Assembly: GCF_003268025.1 (NCBI RefSeq)
Contig: NZ_QLUW01000002.1
Location: forward strand, 806,001-870,000
Source of the DNA: Paenibacillus montanisoli
Lineage (GTDB): Bacteria; Bacillota; Bacilli; Paenibacillales; Paenibacillaceae
Direction of reading: 5' to 3'
Length of the DNA stretch: 64,000 nucleotides
Shown: positions 9,863 through 17,898 of the stretch, piece by piece
Position numbering within the stretch: the first letter of the stretch is position 1
How the letters are laid out: each line of letters starts with the position of its first letter
Notes under the pieces: model-generated
The model's input: the letters and a program-made list of their open reading frames with translations, nothing else
The model's database searches: none
Told to the model about the DNA's origin: nothing
Position numbers and translations under genes: made by a program

Positions 9863-11305
9863 TTACTCATTCAAATAGGTTGTGACCCGATTCTGGATCA
9901 GCTTAGCGACGGCATCGGCGGACTTCTGCCCCGCGAAGAACGCTTTGACTTCCTCCGCGATTATTTTCTGGACTGTCGTTTCATAGCCTATATTTCTTAA
10001 GCTGGCTTCGGACAGCATATCTCGGAGAACCTCAAGATTCTCGTCTGTTGCTTCAGCCGAAGCGCCGCCGCCTTTAGCAGCTACATTCTTATCGATACCA
10101 TTCTCCTTCACGTCTTCGATTGCCTTTTCATTCACCGCTTTATTCATCGAGAATCCCGAATATCCCGCCGATTGCATCTCTTCGGACAGCAGAAACTTCA
10201 TAAACTCCCAAGCGTCCCTTTTCACCTCCGAATTGGCGTTCATGGCGATTTGATTCGTCACGAGAAACGATATGCCCGATTTTTGTTCTGCGGCATGCGG
10301 CTTTTGATAGACCTTTCCATCCTTAAAATACATGCCAAGTCGTAGCAGATAATCGCTTGGGGAAGTAATTAAAGAATAGTATAAGTAGCTTTTTGTGAAT
10401 TCCACCGCGTCGCCGCTTAACTCCTTCTCATCGTACATCTCCTTCACATCCGTCAGTAATTCCGTGAAAAAGGGAGTGTCGAACGATGCCTTGCCATTAG
10501 CCCCATCGATCAATCGGTTATAGTTGTCAGATACGAGATTATTGATCATCGCCTCAGGCGGCAAAAAACCCATGGAGTAGGTATGTCCGTTCTTGCCTGC
10601 CAACTGCTTGCTGATCTCGGCGAACTGGCTCCATGTCCAGTTCTTATCATCAATCGTAATACCGGCTTTCTTGATCCCACCAGCATCTCCGTACAATGCC
10701 TCCAAGTAGAATTCGACAGGCATAATATAGAGGCCGCCGTTCATTTTTGAACCATCCATGATGTTCATGTGGTATTGCTGCTGATCGAAGCCGGCATCCC
10801 GATTGATCCAATCATCCAAGTTTTCGAACGCGCCTTTATTCACGTACTTATCAATGGGCAATTCGACAGTCGTAAACGCGAATAAATCCGCTCCCTTTCC
10901 GGACAAAACCTCTGTAGTCGTAGATTTGATATATTTCTCCACCTCTGAAGCGCTTATCACGCCGCCACCCGTTGTAGAAAATTCTTTGAGTTCAATCGTC
11001 GTATTCGGATGCAGCGCTTCGTATTTTTCTTTCGCCTGCTTGTAGATATCGGTTGCGGCAAGTATCGATACGACAATCTTTCTCGGTTTATCGTCTAGCG
11101 GTTCAAGCCCCTGAGGGGCAGCATCAGCTTCAGCATTCGCTGCAGCGCTTGGTTCATTGCTTGTATTTTTTTGCGATTGTTGTGCGTCCGATTGCGATGT
11201 ATTCCCAGTAGCGCTATTGTTGCTATTGCTATTTCCATTACATGCAGATAGGCAAATTAACATAAAACAGCTCAACATTAAAATCAGTGCTTTTTTCATT
11301 TTCAT
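9863..11305 (-). CDS. ABC transporter solute-binding lipoprotein (family 1, sugar type)
   Basis: A 480-residue exported lipoprotein: signal peptide, then lipobox LSAC with Cys at about residue 22, a low-complexity Asn/Ser/Ala/Glu-rich linker to about residue 70, and a bilobed SBP family 1 body (NWTWSQFAEISKQLA is the typical hinge-region motif). It is the last gene of an operon with two MalFG-like permeases, an HlyD-like adaptor and an amidase, and ends just before a shared terminator. It is longer than usual and its N-terminal linker is long. The ligand is unknown; the neighbouring amidase makes cell-wall muropeptides or amino sugars a fair guess, but only a guess. Confidence 0.85.
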   Translation of the reverse strand: MKMKKALILMLSCFMLICLSACNGNSNSNNSATGNTSQSDAQQSQKNTSNEPSAAANAEADAAPQGLEPLDDKPRKIVVSILAATDIYKQAKEKYEALHPNTTIELKEFSTTGGGVISASEVEKYIKSTTTEVLSGKGADLFAFTTVELPIDKYVNKGAFENLDDWINRDAGFDQQQYHMNIMDGSKMNGGLYIMPVEFYLEALYGDAGGIKKAGITIDDKNWTWSQFAEISKQLAGKNGHTYSMGFLPPEAMINNLVSDNYNRLIDGANGKASFDTPFFTELLTDVKEMYDEKELSGDAVEFTKSYLYYSLITSPSDYLLRLGMYFKDGKVYQKPHAAEQKSGISFLVTNQIAMNANSEVKRDAWEFMKFLLSEEMQSAGYSGFSMNKAVNEKAIEDVKENGIDKNVAAKGGGASAEATDENLEVLRDMLSEASLRNIGYETTVQKIIAEEVKAFFAGQKSADAVAKLIQNRVTTYLNE

Positions 11306-11329
11306 TCCCTCTTTCTGATTGGATGATCA

Positions 11330-12439
11330 TTATTTCGTCATTACGCGAACGCGCTCTCCGTCCGTAACGGGGTCGCTGCTTGCAAGGATGACCGGTGAAT
11401 CCGGAAAAATCCCTTGAAGCACGACCGTTTCGAACTCGTTCGAATCGCCGGTTTTAATCAGCATCTTGCCGACATGGCTTGTATCGCCTAACGGGCCCTT
11501 ACGCTCCTCGACGACGTAAACGTACGTTGCTTCGCCTTCCTTATGGATGGCGCTGCTCGGAACCAGGATTCCACCCGTATCGGCAGAAACAAAACGAAGG
11601 TCAAGACGCGCTTGTTCGCCTCCACGGAGGGATTCATTTCTAACGGCAACCACGATGTTCATTTGGGTCTCCTTGTTTTCGATCCCCGTAACGATCCCTT
11701 CGAGCTTTGTCTCGGTTTCCGCTTGACCAACCTGGACGTCCAACTTCTGCCCTATTTTCAAATGCCCGCTAATTAAAGCAGGAACCTGTAGACTCATTTG
11801 ATAGCCTTGACTGGAGGAAGCGAGTTGAACATCGGGACCGGCGCTGGCGGAAGCCATCCCATCCACGGCTCCTACTTTCGTCACGATGCCATCGAATGGA
11901 GCTTTCAGCTCGCGATTGCTGACCAACTCTGCCTTCATGCTGTCCAGATTGCGCTGCTGCATGTCCAACGTGAGGCGCGCGCTCTTGAGATCCCGCTTCG
12001 CGCTTCGTAACTGGATGTCATCTCCGCTAGTTGCGGCTTCGACATACCGGTCCTGTAAGCCTTGTACGGATAATTGCTGCTGTTCCAATTGCGATTTAGC
12101 GTCTAAATAACGGTTCTCGGCCTCCCGGCTTTCGTAAACGACCAGCGTCTGACCCTTCTTGACGAATTCTCCCGTTTTGACCTTTACGGTTTTTACTGCC
12201 CACCCCGCTTTGTTCGATAACGAAGCTTCCATAACCGGCTCCAAAATGCCGCTTCCGGTATAACTCTGAACGAGCTCCCCTTGTCGTCCGCTCGTAGTCC
12301 ACACTTTCGTTAAATTCATTGTTTGCAGCGTATTGCTGAACAGGGTAAGCACGATTAATCCGCCGACAAACAAGGCGGCAAGCAGGCGAAGCTTCTTCTT
12401 CCTTCCGGTATTCGCTTGCTCGGTTTCTTGCCATTCCAC
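11330..12439 (-). CDS. HlyD/RND-type membrane fusion (periplasmic adaptor) protein
   Basis: A 369-residue protein with one N-terminal membrane anchor (about residues 18-38) and an extracytoplasmic adaptor body: a barrel-sandwich half motif (ASLSNKAGWAVKTVKVKTGEFVKKGQTLVVYES), a coiled-coil hairpin (about 105-170), the second half motif (NRELKAPFDGIVTKVGAVDG), then beta-barrel and membrane-proximal domains. Such adaptors normally assist MacB-like ABC exporters or RND pumps. Here none is nearby; instead the gene lies between importer permeases and a binding protein, separated by 15 and 24 nt. That context is unusual, and its job here is unknown. Confidence 0.85.
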   Translation of the reverse strand: MEWQETEQANTGRKKKLRLLAALFVGGLIVLTLFSNTLQTMNLTKVWTTSGRQGELVQSYTGSGILEPVMEASLSNKAGWAVKTVKVKTGEFVKKGQTLVVYESREAENRYLDAKSQLEQQQLSVQGLQDRYVEAATSGDDIQLRSAKRDLKSARLTLDMQQRNLDSMKAELVSNRELKAPFDGIVTKVGAVDGMASASAGPDVQLASSSQGYQMSLQVPALISGHLKIGQKLDVQVGQAETETKLEGIVTGIENKETQMNIVVAVRNESLRGGEQARLDLRFVSADTGGILVPSSAIHKEGEATYVYVVEERKGPLGDTSHVGKMLIKTGDSNEFETVVLQGIFPDSPVILASSDPVTDGERVRVMTK

Positions 12440-12454
12440 TTGTTGGTTCTCCTC

Positions 12455-13333
12455 CTACCCTTTAATACCGGACATTTGAACGCCCTCGATGAAATGTGCT
12501 TCCGCGTTTAGAAATAACAGCACCATCGGCAGCATGTAGAAGACCGACGCAGCGAAGCCCACGCCTCTCGCTTCTTCCTGAACAACGGAAAGATATACCG
12601 ACAGCGGCTGTTTAAAGTCATCCTCGAGAAAAATGAGCGGCTGCTCGACCATGTTCCAATAGTCAACGAACAAGAGAACGACGAGCGCCGCGAAGCCCGG
12701 TTTGATGAGCGGAACGATGATGTGAAGAAAAATGCGAAGATGACCGGCTCCGTCCATATAGGCAGCCTCAACGTATGCACCCGGGATCGACAGCATGAAC
12801 TGCCTTAGCATGAACACGCCAAAGGCGCCGAAGATCCCTGGAAGCACGATGGCGCTTGCGCTGTTCAGAAGATCTAGCCGGTCGGCGATGATATAATTCG
12901 GCACAAGCGTCACTTGAAACGGCATCAGCATCGCCATAAGGTAGACGAAGAACAGCCTGTCCCGCCCCCGAAAGCGGAGCTTCGCAAAGGCATAGGCCGC
13001 AAGAGCGCCTACGATCACCTGTCCTGCAATAATGAGCGCAACCATATAGACCGAGTTCCAGAAAAGGTTCAAATAGGTCGGCGTCGCGATCAGCACTTTC
13101 CCATACTGGTCAAATGAGACCCAATCGGGTAGGAGCTTTAGATTAACGAATGCGTCCTTACCGCCGGTTGCCGCACCCGTCATTTTCCCGATCAACTCAT
13201 AGTTCGAGCCGATTTCCTCCTCCGTCATGAGCGAATTGGTGAAGGATACGATAATCGGCAGCAGCATCAAGGTCGCGATCAACGCTAGCGGAAGCGTGAT
13301 TGCGCACCTGGAAATAAAAGCTTTCCGTTTCAT
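12455..13333 (-). CDS. Carbohydrate-type ABC transporter permease (MalG-like)
   Basis: A 292-residue inner-membrane permease with six helices. The EAA loop that contacts the ATPase is EAAYMDGAGHLRIFLHIIVP (near residue 190). There is an extra extracytoplasmic stretch between helices 1 and 2 (about residues 35-75), as in MalG relatives. The gene lies 12 nt after its partner permease and 15 nt before the adaptor gene. No ATPase is encoded in the operon; a shared MsmX-like ATPase elsewhere in the genome would be needed, as is known for many Bacillales sugar importers. Confidence 0.88.
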   Translation of the reverse strand: MKRKAFISRCAITLPLALIATLMLLPIIVSFTNSLMTEEEIGSNYELIGKMTGAATGGKDAFVNLKLLPDWVSFDQYGKVLIATPTYLNLFWNSVYMVALIIAGQVIVGALAAYAFAKLRFRGRDRLFFVYLMAMLMPFQVTLVPNYIIADRLDLLNSASAIVLPGIFGAFGVFMLRQFMLSIPGAYVEAAYMDGAGHLRIFLHIIVPLIKPGFAALVVLLFVDYWNMVEQPLIFLEDDFKQPLSVYLSVVQEEARGVGFAASVFYMLPMVLLFLNAEAHFIEGVQMSGIKG

Positions 13334-13345
13334 TGTTTCTCCCCG

Positions 13346-14239
13346 TCAGTCTAAGAAATGAGTAAAGCGGCGTTCCAATGCGAACATCCCCGATACCAGC
13401 GCGAGCAGGCAAACCACCATCAAAGCGGCGGCGGAGGTCAGCTTCTGAATATCGAGCGACAAGAACATGTTGTTCATGTAATGCTGCAGCATATAAATGC
13501 CGTCATGCGGATAATCGCCCGCGATCAGATACGTTTCCCTGAAGATCCGAAACGAGCTGATGAGCCCCATCAGGACGACGAAAAACATCGTAGGCGTTAA
13601 ATAGATAAGCGTGATTCGGCTAAACTTATGGATAGCGCCCGCGCCTTCAAGCTCCGCCGTCTCGTAATAATCCCGTGGGATACTCTGCAAGCCGGCCAAA
13701 AACAAGATGATGTTGTACCCGATGTTTTTCCACGCGTAGACGACGGAGATGACGCCTCTCGCCCACTCCGATTTCATCCAATCGATCCGCGACAGGCCCA
13801 ATTCATGCAGCCAGCTATTCACCGCTCCGTTCCAATCGAACAGAACCTGCCAAATCAGAACAACGGATGCGACAGGCACGACAAGCGGCAGTACGTAAGC
13901 GGTTCTGAGCCAATTGCGTAAGTAGACGCTTTGATTCAAGAGCAGAGCCAGCAGCAGCGATAACGCGATGGTGGTCGGAACGCTGACCGTAGTAAACAGA
14001 AACGTGTTCTTGGCTGCTTTCAAGAAGGAATCGCTCGCCAGCAGCTCCTTATAATTGGCGAGGCCGACGAATGAACCGCCGGTCGATCGATCCATAAGAG
14101 AGTAGTGCAAGCCCATTGCGAAAGGGATCAAGTAAAAGACCATAAATCCGAGCGCGCTGGGAGCAAGAAACCAGATGGCTATGAAGCTGTGCCGCCGCAT
14201 GACTTTGCTATACATGGCTGACAGCCGTACCCCGCCCAT
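13346..14239 (-). CDS. Carbohydrate-type ABC transporter permease (MalF-like)
   Basis: A 297-residue permease with six helices and the EAA loop YYETAELEGAGAIHKFSRIT (near residue 205). Its ATG at 14239 overlaps the amidase stop by 1 nt (TAATG). An internal ATG at 14215 is also possible; neither start has a strong ribosome site. With the following MalG-like subunit it should form the translocation pore for the lipoprotein-bound ligand. Direct coupling to a cell-wall amidase gene is the odd point: it suggests import of a peptidoglycan-derived compound. Confidence 0.88.
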   Translation of the reverse strand: MGGVRLSAMYSKVMRRHSFIAIWFLAPSALGFMVFYLIPFAMGLHYSLMDRSTGGSFVGLANYKELLASDSFLKAAKNTFLFTTVSVPTTIALSLLLALLLNQSVYLRNWLRTAYVLPLVVPVASVVLIWQVLFDWNGAVNSWLHELGLSRIDWMKSEWARGVISVVYAWKNIGYNIILFLAGLQSIPRDYYETAELEGAGAIHKFSRITLIYLTPTMFFVVLMGLISSFRIFRETYLIAGDYPHDGIYMLQHYMNNMFLSLDIQKLTSAAALMVVCLLALVSGMFALERRFTHFLD

Positions 14240-14928
14240 TAACGCAGACCTTCGATGACGCCATTGACGATGGCCGTCGCGATTTGCTCTTGAAAAGACT
14301 CGGTTTTCATTCTGGCTTCCTCGTCCTCGTTCGAAATGTAGCCGAGCTCCAGCAATACGGCCGGCGTCGCGTTCTCGCGGATCACATGGTAATCGCCGAA
14401 CTGCACGCCTCGATCTTTCGTTTGAATGTCTTGTCTGAACAGCTTGTCATGAATGATCCGGGCAATCTCCCGATCCTGCGGTTTGTTGTAGTACGTCGTC
14501 ATCCCGTACACATCGCTGGACTGAAAAGCGTCATAGTGGATACTGATGAACAAATCCGCATGCGCGGTTTGCGCGACTTCCGTTCTCCCTTTCAGCGAAA
14601 TCGTCGTATCGGCTTGTCTGGTCATGACAACCGTTGCTCCTTGTTCCGTCAATTTTCGTCCAATATGCTGCGCGGTCTGCAGTGTTACCTCTTTCTCGTA
14701 CGTTCCCGCTCCGCCGATCGAGCCGACATCCTTGCCGCCATGCCCGGGATCGAGAACGATCATTTTTCCTTTCAAAGGTAATTGGGGTTCTTTGCTCGCC
14801 GTTACGGCTGCGGCTTGGACTACATCTGATTTCTCCTTCGTTGCTCCTTCGGTTTGCATTTGAATGAAGCTGGTGGACAAGATGACACCGACAATGGCTA
14901 GGGCTATATATTTAGTGGATGTTTTCAT
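14239..14928 (-). CDS. N-acetylmuramoyl-L-alanine amidase, Amidase_3 (CwlD-like), exported
   Basis: A 229-residue secreted or membrane-anchored zinc amidase that cleaves the bond between MurNAc and the stem peptide. The N-terminal hydrophobic segment (about 7-23) is a signal or anchor. Zinc ligands are seen as His in LDPGHGG, Glu in YEKEVT and His in FISIHYDAF; the catalytic Glu is in LLELGYISN. I place the start at ATG 14928, because the longer frame to 14985 begins inside the direct repeats that look like a regulator site. It is the first gene of the amidase-ABC operon, which lies just downstream of the kinase terminator. Confidence 0.88.
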   Translation of the reverse strand: MKTSTKYIALAIVGVILSTSFIQMQTEGATKEKSDVVQAAAVTASKEPQLPLKGKMIVLDPGHGGKDVGSIGGAGTYEKEVTLQTAQHIGRKLTEQGATVVMTRQADTTISLKGRTEVAQTAHADLFISIHYDAFQSSDVYGMTTYYNKPQDREIARIIHDKLFRQDIQTKDRGVQFGDYHVIRENATPAVLLELGYISNEDEEARMKTESFQEQIATAIVNGVIEGLR

Positions 14929-14972
14929 GAGTACATCGTACAAGCTGGCGATAAAGACCGCGTGGAGCCGAA

Positions 14973-14993
14973 ATAAAGATGGCATAAAGATGG
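14973..14993. promoter_or_regulatory. 11-bp-spaced direct repeat upstream of the amidase-ABC operon (probable response-regulator box)
   Basis: ATAAAGATGG occurs twice, starting 11 bp apart (14973-14982 and 14984-14993); on the transcribed strand it reads CCATCTTTAT. Tandem repeats with an 11-bp step are the classical site type for OmpR/PhoB regulators. A related pair lies upstream of the response-regulator gene at 17613-17633. Confidence 0.6.
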
Positions 14994-15007
14994 ATGACGA
15001 ACTAAAA

Positions 15008-15053
15008 AACCGCTTGCCCGAGAGGTATAGATCACCCTCTAGACAAGCGGTTA
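15008..15053 (-). terminator. Terminator of the regulator-kinase operon
   Basis: AACCGCTTG and CAAGCGGTT enclose an inner AGAGG/CCTCT stem; on the minus strand TTTTTTAG follows. It lies just after the kinase stop at 15057, so the amidase operon needs its own promoter in the 80-nt gap. Confidence 0.85.
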
Positions 15054-15056
15054 AGC

Positions 15057-16862
15057 TTATTTCTTATTTAGGCTAAAGAAAAATACGACGCCATCCTCCG
15101 TATTGGCCGCGCCGTATTCGACTCCGTGCAGCTCCAGTATATTCTTGGAGATGGCAAGTCCAAGTCCCGTACCGCCATCGGCCCGCTGCCTTGAAGCATC
15201 TCCCCGATAGAAACGATCCCACACTTGAGCAAGCTGTTCTTCCGGAATATGGATGCCTTTGTTCTCCACGCGAACCAGGATGCGGTTCGTTGCCTCCGTC
15301 ATGGAAACAATGACTTCCTGCTTCTCCGGCGTGTAACGTATCGCGTTCGTCATGAAATTCGTGATCACTTGCTCGATCCGATGCTGATTGGCAACAACGA
15401 GGGCGGGAATAACTTGCAGGCTCAAGCGCAGTTGCTTACTCGTGATTTCGTGCGCCAACTGCACGCAAATCGCTTCGATCGACTTATCGATATAAAATTC
15501 GTCCATCCGCATCTTATAGGTACCCGACTCGTATTTCGCCAGCTCCAGCATATCGACGATGAGATGATCCATCTTGTCGACTTCCTGCTCCATCGCTTCG
15601 AAGTAATGATCCTTCTTGTGCACCGCTACGCCGTCCTTGAGGATCGAAATGCAACTCTTCATGACGCTGAGCGGCGTCTTCAGCTCGTGGGATACGCCTG
15701 CGATAAAATCTTTCCTTGTGCGTTCCAGCTGCTTCTCCTTCTCGATATCTTCCCGCAGCTGGCCGATGTACGAATGCAGCGTAGCCGATAATTGATTGAT
15801 GTTGCGCGACAGATCTCCGATTTCGTCCTTCGACCGAATAGGAATGGTTTCCGAGAAATCAAGACCGGCGATTTTTTTCGTCGTCTCATTGATGCGCAGC
15901 AGCGGTCGTGCGATTTTCAAGGAGAAGTACAGCGAAGCAATCAAGATGAGGACAATTACAAACACGACGATATAGACATAGTAGTCCTTCATCATTTGCA
16001 CGGCTTCGTCCACCGGCTGCAACGATGCCATGGCGAAAATGTAGTTGGTCGTACCGTTGTCATAATGAACCGGCTGGATGAACACTTTGTACTTCACGTT
16101 ATTTTGCTCGTAATCCTGGATCAAAAGCTGATCCGTCATCCGAATGTCCTCGAATAGCAGCTTTTCTTGAAAGGCAGTGATCCGTTCCAAAAAGAGCGGA
16201 TTGGAATAGATCATGTCCGATGAGCCTCCGCTTTGCGGAAACCGGATGTCCGTGACGGTGCCAAATAGACTTGAATAATTCCCTTTACCCAAGAGGAGCG
16301 AATTCCTGCTTGGCTCAGGCTTTCTCTTCCCGTTCCCGAAAGCTCTGCGCTTGAACGCTTCATTGGCGTACAGCACTTCCCCGGACGGATGGAGCATGAC
16401 AATGGGAATGAGCATGGAATAGCTCTTTATCCCTTGAATCAACAATTGGTCCCCAATCGCGATCAACGCTTGCCCCGAAGCCGCTTCCTCCGTGCTTAGG
16501 AGCGTATAGAGAGGTACTTTAATGCGCGCTTCCCGTTCCTCTTTCGTCATCGCCTTCAGCAATTTGATTTCCAGGTAAAAGTCGTTAACATGCTTAAGAT
16601 TGCCAGCGTGATCCAGGCTTGTAATCGTCACATTGTTATTTCTGTAAAAATCCTGCTCAAGCGATTGGATGGCAAGCGAGTTGCCCTCTGCATCCCCGTA
16701 AGCCGTCTTGAAATCCGTCAGCTTGGCTTGCAGGTCGTTGACTTTGCGATTCGCATAATAGTCCTTGAAAAAGATCGTTTGTCCGACGTAAATGACGGCC
16801 AAGATAAGCATGCACAAGGCAGCCGTGAGCAGAAACAATTTCGCTACGATTCCGACTCTCAT
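15057..16862 (-). CDS. Sensor histidine kinase
   Basis: A 601-residue membrane kinase. Helix 1 spans about residues 7-28, an extracytoplasmic sensing domain of about 265 residues follows, then helix 2 (YIVVFVIVLILIASLYFSL), a HAMP linker, the HisKA motif FIAGVSHELKTPLSVMKSC with the phospho-accepting His, and an HATPase_c domain with the N box (ITNFMTNAIRYTPE) and G2 box (GGTGLGLAISKNILELHG). The ATG at 16862 overlaps the regulator stop by 4 nt. The large outer domain suggests it senses a cell-envelope or extracellular signal. Its best candidate target is the adjacent amidase-ABC operon. Confidence 0.92.
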   Translation of the reverse strand: MRVGIVAKLFLLTAALCMLILAVIYVGQTIFFKDYYANRKVNDLQAKLTDFKTAYGDAEGNSLAIQSLEQDFYRNNNVTITSLDHAGNLKHVNDFYLEIKLLKAMTKEEREARIKVPLYTLLSTEEAASGQALIAIGDQLLIQGIKSYSMLIPIVMLHPSGEVLYANEAFKRRAFGNGKRKPEPSRNSLLLGKGNYSSLFGTVTDIRFPQSGGSSDMIYSNPLFLERITAFQEKLLFEDIRMTDQLLIQDYEQNNVKYKVFIQPVHYDNGTTNYIFAMASLQPVDEAVQMMKDYYVYIVVFVIVLILIASLYFSLKIARPLLRINETTKKIAGLDFSETIPIRSKDEIGDLSRNINQLSATLHSYIGQLREDIEKEKQLERTRKDFIAGVSHELKTPLSVMKSCISILKDGVAVHKKDHYFEAMEQEVDKMDHLIVDMLELAKYESGTYKMRMDEFYIDKSIEAICVQLAHEITSKQLRLSLQVIPALVVANQHRIEQVITNFMTNAIRYTPEKQEVIVSMTEATNRILVRVENKGIHIPEEQLAQVWDRFYRGDASRQRADGGTGLGLAISKNILELHGVEYGAANTEDGVVFFFSLNKK

Positions 16863-17542
16863 GCTTGAGCCTCGAATTTATAGCCGGTCCGAACGACCGT
16901 GGCGATCATGGCTGCCTTATCGCCGAGCTTCGTCCTTATGTTGCGGATGTGCGTGTTCACCGTGCGATCGTCGCCGGTATACTCGTAGCCCCATATCTTC
17001 GTAATTAACTGCTCGCGCGTGATCACGATCCCTTGATTTTGCATCAGGTACGTAAGGATCTCGAATTCGGTATGCGTAATTGGAACTTGAGCCCCGTCAA
17101 CCGTAACGGACCGCGATGGAAAATGAACCCGAATGCCGTTGATGGTTAGACCATCCTCCGGTTGAGTCGCCTTGCCGGTCCGGCTGCGGCTTTCAAGCAG
17201 GCGTTTCGCTCTCGCGAGAAGGACAGGCGGACTATAGGGCTTGGTCACGTAATCGTCGGCGCCAAGCTCGAATCCAAGCAGCGTGTCGTCTTCATCGACT
17301 CTGGCCGTCAGCATAATGATGGGGACATCGGATTGCTTGCGAATTCGGCGGCAAACCGACCACCCGTCCAATTCCGGAAGCATGATATCCAGCACAATCA
17401 GATCCACTACATGCTCCTGAAACAACGCCAGAGCAGCCTTCCCGTCGGCCGCCTCAAGCACCGCATAGCCTTCATTTAAGAAATAATCTTTACTTATTTC
17501 GCGCAATATGTCTTCATCATCGACGATCAGAATGGTTTTCAT
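16859..17542 (-). CDS. OmpR/PhoB family response regulator
   Basis: A 227-residue regulator. The receiver domain shows the acidic pocket Asp8/Asp9, the phosphorylation site Asp52 (LIVLDIMLP) and the conserved Lys in VTKPYSP. The C-terminal winged helix (about 125-225) includes ITHTEFEILTYLMQNQGIVITREQL and the recognition segment DDRTVNTHIRNIRTKLG. It is the first gene of the two-component operon, overlapping the kinase by 4 nt. A direct repeat with an 11-bp step lies about 70 nt upstream and resembles the one before the amidase operon, which would fit autoregulation. Confidence 0.94.
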   Translation of the reverse strand: MKTILIVDDEDILREISKDYFLNEGYAVLEAADGKAALALFQEHVVDLIVLDIMLPELDGWSVCRRIRKQSDVPIIMLTARVDEDDTLLGFELGADDYVTKPYSPPVLLARAKRLLESRSRTGKATQPEDGLTINGIRVHFPSRSVTVDGAQVPITHTEFEILTYLMQNQGIVITREQLITKIWGYEYTGDDRTVNTHIRNIRTKLGDKAAMIATVVRTGYKFEAQA

Positions 17543-17612
17543 GTTGGGCTCCCATTGTTGCGGTATTCCGAATCAATTTATCAAACGCGTATCAAGAACA
17601 CATGCATCTGAG

Positions 17613-17633
17613 GTTAAGATGAGATAAAGATAG
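17613..17633. promoter_or_regulatory. Direct repeat upstream of the response-regulator gene (probable autoregulatory box)
   Basis: GTTAAGATGA and ATAAAGATAG start 11 bp apart and agree with the ATAAAGATGG pair upstream of the amidase operon, with core TWAAGAT. Confidence 0.55.
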
Positions 17634-17640
17634 GTATAAA

Positions 17641-17675
17641 AAAAGCCACATGGCGTTAACAAACCGCTTGTGGCT
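17641..17675 (-). terminator. Hairpin terminator upstream of the two-component operon
   Basis: AAGCCACA and TGTGGCTT pair around a partly paired loop; seven T follow on the minus strand. It is the second of two terminators between the glucosaminidase gene and the regulator. The 225 nt from here to the glucosaminidase stop hold only this, the next hairpin, and no recognisable gene. Confidence 0.7.
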
Positions 17676-17748
17676 TACTATTCCCACTTCATGGATTTTC
17701 TAGCTTCGTCCCTAACCGGACATTTCATAACCTGTTACAAAAAAATCC

Positions 17749-17772
17749 GGGGCTCGTCTTTCGACGAGCCCC
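17749..17772 (-). terminator. Terminator of the glucosaminidase gene (repeat copy 2)
   Basis: GGGGCTCGTC-GAAA-GACGAGCCCC is a perfect 10-bp stem with a GAAA tetraloop, followed by a GGATTTTTTTG tail on the minus strand. The roughly 32-nt unit is nearly identical to the one at 4051-4074. Confidence 0.85.
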
Positions 17773-17898
17773 TTTCATGGGAGAGGAGAAACCGGACGAA
17801 GAGCTTATGGGGAAACGTAAGTCTTCTCCGCGGTTGTCTACGGCATCTCGCGACGCCGATATCTTCAGAATGCCCAGTTCAGGAGCAATTATACATCG

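Noticed and set aside
11798..12110. Plus-strand frames opposite the HlyD-like gene
   Set aside because: Antisense shadows without ribosome sites or conserved features.
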